Positions 1 through 5,645 of a DNA stretch of 8,081 nt are shown here, in pieces (position 1 is the first letter of the stretch; the number at the start of each line of letters is the position of its first letter). A program made the position numbers and the translations under genes. Source of the DNA: an uncultured bacterium (GTDB lineage: Bacteria > Bacillota > Clostridia > Lachnospirales > Lachnospiraceae); assembly GCA_946543095.1 (NCBI GenBank), contig CAMNLO010000064.1, positions 1-8,081 of the forward strand. Reading direction: 5' to 3'. Below the pieces are notes generated by a model. That model saw only the letters and a list, made by a program, of their open reading frames with translations, was not told the origin of the DNA and did not search any database.

Positions 1-150
1 TTTCTCTTCCTCCTGTTCTTCCTCTTCCTTTTCTCCCCTGACCTTTCGCCCGTCCCCCGTCAGGGGTGCTTCCGTACTGCAGGCAGTAAGACACAGCATC
101 AGAAGACACAAAAGGATACTGAACCATCTCCGGATTTCCTTTTTCTTCAT
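1..150 (-). CDS. Lipoprotein, N-terminal 50 residues only (cut by window edge)
   Basis: The visible part begins with a short basic stretch (MKKKEIRRW), a hydrophobic core (residues 10-21) and a lipobox LTAC ending at Cys24, so it should be lipid-anchored on the outer face of the cytoplasmic membrane after signal peptidase II cleavage. After the cysteine the chain becomes very polar, with a Glu-rich run at residues 39-50, probably a linker to a domain outside the window. Two adjacent ATGs (151-153 and 148-150) are in frame. I chose the second because the AGGAGG at 157-162 lies 6 bases from it but only 3 from the first. The gene starts 12 bases after the CapA-family stop and its ribosome site abuts that stop, so the two are very probably one operon with coupled translation. 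The function cannot be told from this fragment. Confidence 0.85.
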   Translation of the reverse strand, partial: MKKKEIRRWFSILLCLLMLCLTACSTEAPLTGDGRKVRGEKEEEEQEEEK

Positions 151-162
151 CATACCCCTCCT

Positions 163-1308
163 TTATTCATGATCCGGCCAGATCTTCTCCACCAGTTTCC
201 TGCAATTCTCCAGGGAAAAGGAAGCGTCACGCTCCCTGGCCTGATTCACCTTCGAAAGCTCCTCCGTATAATCCGAAAGGAAATAGGCGGTAATGTCCTT
301 CTTCCCCCCCAGATGCCCGATGGTGGGATGGATGGTGTACCGGGCGATTCTGGCTCTTCCATCCTCCATTTTCACCGTCACATCCGCCATACCGCCCACA
401 AACCGGTTCATGACCCCTTTCCCGGATCCGGAGGTGGAATTCACAAAATTCCCCAGGGAATAATAGACCAGCATCTCATGGCCCGCCTCATCCGTCAGAT
501 ACTCAATGGGTTCGATCACATGGGGATGGGTCCCGATGACCAGATCCACTCCCTTTTCCAGAAACAGCTTCGCCCAGTCCTTCTGATAGGCTGAAATGCC
601 GGTAGAGTATTCCGTGCCCCAATGGGGGCAGAGGATCGTAAAGTCCGCTTCCTTCTCAGCCCGCTCGATATCCGCTGTGACCTTCTCCTTACTCAGGTAA
701 TCCACCAGATAGCCCTTGCCTTTGGGCATCTGTATCCCATTGGTGCCGTAGGTGTAATTTAAAATGGCAAACCGGATACCCTTCACCTCCAGGATGCAAA
801 GCTCTTTCTGATCCTCCGCGCTGTCATGGATCCCCAGCACCGGGATCTCCGGATGGCTTTCCTCCCAGAAGGACAGGCAGTTCTCGATGCCCTTTGCACC
901 CTTATCAAGCGCATGATTCGTGCCCTGGAGGATCACATCAAAGCCTGCCCCGGCTTCCGCATCCCCCACCTCATAGGGGGAATTGAAGGCGGGAAAGCCT
1001 GTGTAGCCACCAAGCTCCGGCCCTCCCAGAATGGTCTCCTGATTCACCAGGGCGATGTCGGCAGAGGCGACCTTGTCCCTTACATGGTCAAAAAGGCCGG
1101 AGAAATCATAGCTGCCATCCTCCTGTTTGCCGGAATTCACCACTCTCATATGCATCAGCATATCTCCCACCATGATGATATTCACTTCCTCCGAGGCTGT
1201 GCTTTGCCCCCCGGCGGACTCGGCAAAGGATGGTATTATGTTAACAAATAGCAGAGCTGCCGTAAGAGCTGCCGCCCCAAAACGCCTTATGATTTTTTTC
1301 ACATTCAT
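163..1308 (-). CDS. Secreted CapA-family (PGA_cap, metallophosphatase-like) protein
   Basis: This is a 381-residue exported protein of the CapA/PGA_cap family, a calcineurin-like metallophosphoesterase fold best known from poly-gamma-glutamate capsule synthesis, though most members have no known substrate. Residues 1-29 form a signal peptide (KKIIRR, hydrophobic core, SFA before the likely cut). Family motifs follow in order: GDMLMH at 48-53, NQET at 89-92, GTNHALDKG at 128-136, CPHWGTEY at 226-233, GTHPHVIEP at 258-266 and YSLGNF at 282-287. The Asp, Asn and His residues of these motifs match the usual metal-site positions, so it looks intact. No capB or capC genes are nearby, so a capsule role is not supported; remodelling of an envelope component is an inference. 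The ATG has a poor ribosome site (AGGT only 2 bases away). A GTG at codon 3 (1300-1302) sits 8 bases from that AGGT and is a real alternative. The downstream lipoprotein gene is probably co-transcribed. Confidence 0.92.
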   Translation of the reverse strand: MNVKKIIRRFGAAALTAALLFVNIIPSFAESAGGQSTASEEVNIIMVGDMLMHMRVVNSGKQEDGSYDFSGLFDHVRDKVASADIALVNQETILGGPELGGYTGFPAFNSPYEVGDAEAGAGFDVILQGTNHALDKGAKGIENCLSFWEESHPEIPVLGIHDSAEDQKELCILEVKGIRFAILNYTYGTNGIQMPKGKGYLVDYLSKEKVTADIERAEKEADFTILCPHWGTEYSTGISAYQKDWAKLFLEKGVDLVIGTHPHVIEPIEYLTDEAGHEMLVYYSLGNFVNSTSGSGKGVMNRFVGGMADVTVKMEDGRARIARYTIHPTIGHLGGKKDITAYFLSDYTEELSKVNQARERDASFSLENCRKLVEKIWPDHE

Positions 1309-1314
1309 ATACCT

Positions 1315-1323
1315 ATTCTACCA
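1315..1323 (-). promoter_or_regulatory. Candidate extended -10 promoter for the CapA-family gene
   Basis: On the minus strand this reads TGG-TAGAAT, a TGn-extended -10 with one mismatch to TATAAT. It lies just after the terminator of the upstream gene, where a new promoter is needed. No -35 box is seen at 16-18 bases, which extended -10 promoters can tolerate. It ends only 6 bases before the annotated ATG, so the transcript would have almost no leader. Sequence match only. Confidence 0.4.
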
Positions 1324-1330
1324 CAATCAG

Positions 1331-1364
1331 GAAAGAAAAGGAGCCGGAGAAAATCTCCGGCTCC
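1331..1364 (-). terminator. Rho-independent terminator of the DUF5722-like gene
   Basis: An 11-base perfect inverted repeat, GGAGCCGGAGA (1340-1350) and TCTCCGGCTCC (1354-1364), has a 3-base spacer. On the minus strand it is followed by TTTTCTTTC (1331-1339). It lies about 25 bases after the stop of the secreted DUF5722-like gene and separates it from the CapA-family gene. The plus strand has only GAAAA after the stem, so it is not a convincing terminator in that direction. Confidence 0.93.
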
Positions 1365-1389
1365 CGAAAACTCATTGAAACACCAAGGC

Positions 1390-2805
1390 TCAGTGGATGA
1401 CCTGGCTCCAGTCGCTGATGCCGATGACACCCTTTGCCCACTCCAGATAAGCTGCCTCGTTGGGGCCTCCCAGTGCATTGAAGACCTCCAGTGCCTTCGG
1501 GGTAAGACGTGCATCCACGCCGTCGCCGAAGTTGGAGAGATACATATACTGGGTAATGGAAGGGCATCTCTCAAAGGCCACCCAGCTGGCTGCGATGGCT
1601 GCCGCCTGAACATCCTCGCCCTGTCTTGCATCCAGACCGATCTCGTTGATGATGATGTCCCTTAAGCCCCCTGCAGGATTCAGGAACTGAGGCTGAGTCA
1701 TGTATGCGCAGACAAGAGACATATTCTGGAAGGAAACCATCTTGTTCTGTGCCACCATGCTGGCCTCATAGCCGCCCTGTCTCCAGAAGGCTGCGTTGGT
1801 CAAAGGAACGGTATAGGGGTGCAGGCCCATGCCCCAGTCGATATTGCCTTCGGACATGATTTTTGCGGTGAACTTATCCAGGAAATCCTTGCCGTCGATG
1901 TAGGTGTAGTATTCCGCGTTGTTGGTCGGGCGGTCTCTGTTCCAGTTCTGATCCAGGGAGATGTAAACCCTTGCCTGTGCGTTGGTGGACTTGATGGCGT
2001 TGTAGCAGATACGGAACGCATTGGCATACTCACGGGTGTAGGTGTCCCAATCCACCCATGCCATGTAGTTCCAGATACGCTCGTTCATCTCGTTGCCCAC
2101 GAGGAAGTCCTCGCCGCTGCCGGAGGCATAATAGGTCAGATCCGCCACCAGGGCAGCCACGCCGGCATCCTCTGCGGCATTGAACATGTAATACTGATGC
2201 TTGATGGGATGTGCGTCTGCAATGGCGCCCCTGCAGTAGGGATGTGCTACCACGGAAGCGGGATCGTTGCAGAGCAGCTGGATGGTGCGGTTTAAATGCG
2301 CCGCTGTTCCGTTGGCTGCGCCCTTACCGTTTAACAGAAGGTTCGTCATATCCTGGTTCTGGGTGGTCTTTACCGCACGGGCGGAATGGGAATTCTTGGA
2401 GGCCACCTTCTCCGGATTGGTCACGAACTGGGGATAGGCGATCATCTGGGGTGCGCCGCCTGCGTTCACGGCCAGAGCAAATTTTGTGTACAGTCTGCTG
2501 TTTGCGCCCTGATCCTTGTTCAACGCGAAATTGAACACGGGAGTCTGGCTTAAGGGCGCAGTGCCGATGGGGGTAGCACCTGCGGGAATGGTGTCCTGGT
2601 AAACCTTCAGCTCGTACAGATAAAGCATTCCGTCTGCACTTGCGGGCAGGGACGGAAGCACTGCCGTGTACTGGACCGTCTGAGCATCCACGATCTTTGC
2701 AGAAGCGCTCGTAGCGAAGGCCGGGTTATCGGCAGCGAGGACGTTCATCCCAAGCAGGATGAACATGGCCAGCATTACGATAATGCCACTTAACTGTTTC
2801 TTCAT
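1390..2805 (-). CDS. Secreted glycosidase-like protein, DUF5722-type
   Basis: This is a 471-residue exported protein resembling those annotated DUF5722, a group with a glycoside-hydrolase-like TIM barrel and no established substrate. The signal peptide spans residues 1-24 (MKKQ, hydrophobic core, VLA before the cut). Residues ~30-130 are a beta-rich N-terminal domain. From ~145 the chain looks like an (alpha/beta)8 barrel: GNEMNE at 237-242 resembles the Asn-Glu acid/base strand of clan GH-A glycosidases, GLHPY at 327-331 a typical late strand, and NEIG at 387-390 the nucleophile strand. Glu239 or Glu242 together with Glu388 would be the catalytic pair; this is inference. No membrane anchor, sorting motif or binding module is seen, so it is likely released. 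The start has AGGAG at 2813-2817, 7 bases away. It has its own promoter, a long structured leader and a terminator, so it is a single-gene unit. Its target may be a host, dietary or self-made polysaccharide. Confidence 0.8.
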   Translation of the reverse strand: MKKQLSGIIVMLAMFILLGMNVLAADNPAFATSASAKIVDAQTVQYTAVLPSLPASADGMLYLYELKVYQDTIPAGATPIGTAPLSQTPVFNFALNKDQGANSRLYTKFALAVNAGGAPQMIAYPQFVTNPEKVASKNSHSARAVKTTQNQDMTNLLLNGKGAANGTAAHLNRTIQLLCNDPASVVAHPYCRGAIADAHPIKHQYYMFNAAEDAGVAALVADLTYYASGSGEDFLVGNEMNERIWNYMAWVDWDTYTREYANAFRICYNAIKSTNAQARVYISLDQNWNRDRPTNNAEYYTYIDGKDFLDKFTAKIMSEGNIDWGMGLHPYTVPLTNAAFWRQGGYEASMVAQNKMVSFQNMSLVCAYMTQPQFLNPAGGLRDIIINEIGLDARQGEDVQAAAIAASWVAFERCPSITQYMYLSNFGDGVDARLTPKALEVFNALGGPNEAAYLEWAKGVIGISDWSQVIH

Positions 2806-2850
2806 AGTTCCTCTCCTTTTCTCCTTTTCTCTGTTTCAGTGCTCCGCTTT

Positions 2851-2947
2851 GTCAAACACTCCGCCAGCGCCGCAAACTCTGCCGGCCTTACTCCGACTTG
2901 AGGCATTCGCCGCTCGTTTCACCCGCGACATGGGGCCTGAGTTTGAC
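2851..2947 (-). other. Structured leader element before the DUF5722-like gene
   Basis: This lies inside the transcribed leader (predicted start near 2957, ATG at 2805). The ends are a 7-base inverted repeat, GTCAAAC (2851-2857) and GTTTGAC (2941-2947), extendable by 2 pairs past a 2-base bulge. Inside are smaller stems on the minus strand: GCCT/AGGC and a 6-pair stem containing one G-U (GCCGGC with GCTGGC). The distal arm can instead pair with an internal copy: GAGTTTG (2939-2945) with CAAACTC (2873-2879), followed by GGCC/GGCC. It does not match the conserved cores of the c-di-GMP or c-di-AMP riboswitches as I know them. It may be a cis-regulatory RNA or a dispersed palindromic repeat. Confidence 0.5.
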
Positions 2948-2963
2948 ATAATAAAACAAATCA

Positions 2964-2992
2964 ATTATATCGGAAACGAAAAAGCCGGGCAA
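2964..2992 (-). promoter_or_regulatory. Promoter of the DUF5722-like gene
   Basis: On the minus strand TTGCCC (2987-2992) is followed after exactly 17 bases by TATAAT (2964-2969), a perfect -10 and a 4/6 -35. It starts 18 bases past the holA stop, so the secreted gene is transcribed separately from holA. The predicted start near 2957 gives a leader of about 150 bases. Confidence 0.8.
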
Positions 2993-3009
2993 GTACCATA
3001 TGTTGCGGT

Positions 3010-4014
3010 TTATCCCGCCAGCTCCACAAGCAGGGTCTCGATCCCAAGCTGATCCGAGATTCTGCCGGTTTTGATGCTCTCATCCGTCATGGCACATTTT
3101 TCAAGGGCCAGCATCGCTTCCTCTCTTGAGATCCTTCCTGCCAGCCTGCGGTATTTCTGCACAAAGCCGTCTCTGATCCCCAGGGCTTTTGCGATATTCC
3201 TCTCATTACCCCTTCCTTCCGCAAAATGCAGCAGGATCCTGTACTGCCTGGCCACCAGTGACAGGATCTTTAAAGGCGCCTCCCGTTTCAACAAAAGCTC
3301 CTGATAATCCTTCATGACATTGTTCAGCTGTTTTTCCGAAATGGAATCGATCATGGCAAAGACCCTGTCCTCCGGATTGTCGATGCAGATTGCAAGGACG
3401 TCCTTCTCTCCTATCCTGTCCCTCTCCATGCAGTAGCAGATCAGCTTCTCCATCTCGTTTTTCAGGGTCATCATATCTGTTCCTGCAAAATCCAGGAGTC
3501 TTGCGGCAGCGGATGCTTCCAGCTTCTTTCCGGCCTTTGCAGCCATCTGCGCAAGCCATACGAACAGCGTATTCCTGTCCTTTACAGCCTCCAGGGTTAC
3601 TACCATCCCCTCTGCGCCGATGGCCTTCACAAGCTTTGTCCTTTTGTCCGCTTCCCTCTCCACAAAGATGAAGAACACAGTGGGGGCCGGGGAAGCCAGA
3701 TAGGCGGCAAGCTTTTCGTTCTCCCATCCTTTTTTGAAAAACGCGGTCTCTTCCAAAATGATCACGCGGCGCTCCGCAAAGAAGGGCATGGTCTCCGCAA
3801 GATCGATCAGCGCTTCCTCGCTGATCTCCCGACCCCTGTAATAATGCAGGTTCATGGAGCCTTCCATGCTCTCTCCCGGCATCAGCGCTTCCCGGATCCT
3901 GTCCCGATAGTAATGCCTGAGATAATCCTCCGGTCCCGTCAGCAGATAGATCTGATGGAAGATGCCCTGTTTCAGTTCTCTTTCCAGTCCTTTGTATTCC
4001 GGTGTCTTTTCCAT
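3010..4014 (-). CDS. holA: DNA polymerase III subunit delta
   Basis: This is the delta subunit of the clamp-loader complex, which opens the DnaN sliding clamp during chromosome replication; it acts in the cytoplasm and is normally essential. The protein is 334 residues, usual for Gram-positive HolA. Family landmarks are YLLTGPEDYL at 23-32, DKRTKL at 123-128, GTDMMTLKNEMEKL at 178-191 (close to the typical NDL..L.NELEKL segment), EDRVFAMIDSI at 215-225 and PLKILSLVARQYRIL at 247-261. I placed the start at the ATG at 4012-4014; the frame is open further but only to a TTG at 4048-4050, which lies inside the -35 box and would add 12 residues of no family likeness. AGGA sits 8 bases upstream of the ATG but overlaps the predicted -10. 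It is bounded by the fucO terminator and the next gene's promoter, so it is a single-gene unit. No clear terminator of its own is seen. Confidence 0.95.
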   Translation of the reverse strand: MEKTPEYKGLERELKQGIFHQIYLLTGPEDYLRHYYRDRIREALMPGESMEGSMNLHYYRGREISEEALIDLAETMPFFAERRVIILEETAFFKKGWENEKLAAYLASPAPTVFFIFVEREADKRTKLVKAIGAEGMVVTLEAVKDRNTLFVWLAQMAAKAGKKLEASAAARLLDFAGTDMMTLKNEMEKLICYCMERDRIGEKDVLAICIDNPEDRVFAMIDSISEKQLNNVMKDYQELLLKREAPLKILSLVARQYRILLHFAEGRGNERNIAKALGIRDGFVQKYRRLAGRISREEAMLALEKCAMTDESIKTGRISDQLGIETLLVELAG

Positions 4015-4021
4015 GATGTAT

Positions 4022-4050
4022 ATCCTAAAAAAGATGGGCGCATCTGTCAA
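4022..4050 (-). promoter_or_regulatory. Promoter of holA, very close to the start codon
   Basis: On the minus strand a perfect TTGACA (4045-4050) is followed after 17 bases by TAGGAT (4022-4027), 5/6 to consensus with one G. Only 7 bases separate the -10 from the ATG, so transcription would begin at or within about 2 bases of the start codon. The AGGA that resembles a ribosome site is part of this -10 box. Confidence 0.75.
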
Positions 4051-4083
4051 TTCAATGCAGTGATCCCTTTCGGCGGCTCTGCC

Positions 4084-4123
4084 AAAAAAGGCCCCTCCGC
4101 GAAGATCACAACGCGAAGGGGCC
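4084..4123 (-). terminator. Rho-independent terminator of fucO
   Basis: Two 12-base arms (4090-4101 and 4112-4123) pair with a single G-U on the minus strand, around a 10-base loop, and are followed there by six T residues (4084-4089). It lies about 30 bases after the fucO stop. It should be strong and isolates holA from fucO transcription. Confidence 0.95.
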
Positions 4124-4154
4124 GTAAGCTGCTTAGATTACTCTATGCTGTCGA

Positions 4155-5303
4155 TCAGGGGATCAGTTTTCTGAACAGCTCCACCACTTCTTCGTGGGTC
4201 GCTTCCTTGGGATTGCCGGGATAGCAGGCGTCATTTAATGCGTCTGTTGCCAGAGCGTCCAGATCGGAAGCCTGGATCCTCTCGTCCTTCTCCGGGATCC
4301 CTACATCCTTGGACAGCTGCTTCACAGCGTCGATGGCAGCCTTGCGATACTCTTCCTGGCTCATATCGTCCACGCCCTTGACGCCCATGGCTCTGGCGAT
4401 CTCACGATATCTCTCACCGGAGGCATCTGCGTTGAATTCAAGGGTGATGGGCAGGAACATGGCGCAGGCCACGCCATGAGGAATGTCATAGTATGCGGAA
4501 AGAGTGTGTGCCATAGCGTGGTCAATGCCAAGGCCTACATTGGAGAAGCCCATGCCGGCGATGTACTGGCCGAGGGCCATGCCCTTCTTGCCTTCGGGAT
4601 CGTTCTTGCAGGCAGCCCTTAAATTCTGGGAGATGAGCTTGATGGCCTCCAGATGGAACATATCCGTCATTTCCCATGCGGCGCGGGTGGTATACCCCTC
4701 GATGGCGTGGGTCAGAGCGTCCATACCGGTGGAAGCGGTAAGCGCAGTGGGCATGCTCATCATCAGATCGGGATCGATGATGGCGATCATGGGGATATCG
4801 TGGGTGTCCACGCAGACGAATTTACGCTTCTTCTCAACATCGGTGATGACGTAGTTGATGGTCACTTCCGCGGCGGTACCGGCGGTGGTGGCCACGGCAA
4901 TGGTAGGCACAGCGTGCTTCTTGGTGGGAGCGACACCTTCCAGAGAGCGGACATCTTCGAACTCGGGGTTATTGATGATGATACCGATGGCCTTTGCGGT
5001 GTCCTGAGAGGAGCCGCCGCCGATGGTCACGATATAGTCGCAATTGCCATCCTTGAATGCCTGGACGCCTTCCTGCACGTTCTGGATCGTGGGATTGGGC
5101 TTGATCTTGTCGTAGATCACATAGTCGATCTTTGCTTCGTCAAGAAGAGCCGTTACTTTTCCGGTGACGCCGGTCTTCACCAGCACACTGTCGGAGCAGA
5201 CGAACACCTTCTTTGCGCCCGCATCCTGCAGCTCGGGAACGATGTTCTCGATCGCGCCGGAACCATGATAAGAACGAGCATTCAAACAAATCCTGTCAGC
5301 CAT
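4155..5303 (-). CDS. fucO: Lactaldehyde reductase (iron-dependent group III alcohol dehydrogenase)
   Basis: This NAD-linked, iron-dependent enzyme reduces L-lactaldehyde to (S)-1,2-propanediol, the step that regenerates NAD+ when fucose or rhamnose is fermented; it is cytoplasmic. At 382 residues it is almost the same length as E. coli FucO (383) and long segments match closely, for example NNPEFEDVRSLEG at 111-123, TTAGTAAEVTINYVITD at 139-155 and KFVCVDTHDIP at 161-171. The dinucleotide-binding loop is GGGSSQDTAK at 95-104. Expected metal ligands are present: Asp195, His199, His262 and His276, with the conserved His266. The start has a strong ribosome site (GAGGAGGT, complement of 5313-5320) 9 bases upstream. 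It has its own promoter and terminator and no fucose or rhamnose genes beside it, so its physiological substrate could be broader, such as other short aldehydes or diols. The family is certain; the exact substrate is inferred from similarity. Confidence 0.9.
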   Translation of the reverse strand: MADRICLNARSYHGSGAIENIVPELQDAGAKKVFVCSDSVLVKTGVTGKVTALLDEAKIDYVIYDKIKPNPTIQNVQEGVQAFKDGNCDYIVTIGGGSSQDTAKAIGIIINNPEFEDVRSLEGVAPTKKHAVPTIAVATTAGTAAEVTINYVITDVEKKRKFVCVDTHDIPMIAIIDPDLMMSMPTALTASTGMDALTHAIEGYTTRAAWEMTDMFHLEAIKLISQNLRAACKNDPEGKKGMALGQYIAGMGFSNVGLGIDHAMAHTLSAYYDIPHGVACAMFLPITLEFNADASGERYREIARAMGVKGVDDMSQEEYRKAAIDAVKQLSKDVGIPEKDERIQASDLDALATDALNDACYPGNPKEATHEEVVELFRKLIP

Positions 5304-5360
5304 AAATCAGATACCTCCTCATAAAATATGAAAAAGAGAAACAAAATATACAACATATGA

Positions 5361-5389
5361 ATTATAACCAAAAAACCGTCAAAATACAA
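5361..5389 (-). promoter_or_regulatory. Promoter of fucO
   Basis: On the minus strand TTGTAT (5384-5389) is followed by 17 bases and a perfect TATAAT (5361-5366). The predicted start near 5354 gives a leader of about 50 bases that is A/T-rich and holds the ribosome site. The weak -35 (3/6) suggests that an activator or growth-condition control is possible. Confidence 0.8.
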
Positions 5390-5407
5390 CTGCGAATTTG
5401 TGCAGTT
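5388..5407. promoter_or_regulatory. Candidate operator dyad at the fucO -35
   Basis: AACTGC (5388-5393) and GCAGTT (5402-5407) form a 6+6 perfect dyad with an 8-base spacer. It touches the upstream edge of the fucO -35 box, a place where many regulators bind. I do not recognise the regulator. The dyad is a direct observation; the operator role is inference. Confidence 0.4.
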
Positions 5408-5469
5408 TTATGTAAACAAAGTAAGGGCAAAACACACAACAATGCCCTGCTGCCGGTGGGTGCAGGCGT

Positions 5470-5498
5470 TTGCGCAGGGCTTCCGTCTATGTTATGAT
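5470..5498 (+). promoter_or_regulatory. Promoter of the polysaccharide gene cluster
   Basis: TTGCGC (5470-5475), a 17-base spacer and TATGAT (5493-5498) give a 5/6 -10 and a weak -35. The transcript would start near 5505 and run into the two glycosyltransferase genes. A 7-base inverted repeat (5444-5450 and 5474-5480) covers the -35 region. Confidence 0.65.
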
Positions 5499-5645
5499 AT
5501 AGGTTGTTATTTAATCTGTGCATTCCCGGTGATTATCCGGCGGGGTGCGGGCGGAAGCTCTTCCATCGGTGCCTGCGCTTCGTTTTGTTATCCCTTAAAG
5601 GTGAGCTTTGCCATCCTGTTACAGGTGTTGAGAGGGAAATGATCC
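5499..5645 (+). other. Leader region of the polysaccharide cluster, no recognised element
   Basis: About 140 bases lie between the predicted transcription start and the first glycosyltransferase. I see only small stems: GGAA/TTCC (5553-5556 and 5561-5564) flanked by GCGGGC (5547-5552) and GCCTGC (5571-5576), and CCTG/CAGG close to the ribosome site. There is no terminator-like stem with a T run, no coding frame of note and no riboswitch core I recognise. GAGAGGG at 5630-5636 serves as the ribosome site. Confidence 0.4.

Noticed and set aside
2851..2947. c-di-GMP or c-di-AMP riboswitch
   Set aside because: GGGTGAA and GCGAAT segments recall parts of known cores, but the rest of the conserved sequence and spacing is missing, so no class is assigned.
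2976..3009. Terminator of holA
   Set aside because: There is a T run on the minus strand after CCCGGC, but the only stems nearby are 4 pairs or bulged and overlap the next promoter; too weak to call.
4015..4050. TTG start giving HolA 12 extra residues
   Set aside because: The codon lies inside the TTGACA box, lacks a ribosome site, and the extra residues do not resemble the family.
4653..5324. Long plus-strand open frame (223 codons) opposite fucO
   Set aside because: It is a shadow of the fucO codon pattern: rich in Gly, Asp and His, no family likeness, no ribosome site, and wholly antisense to a certain gene.
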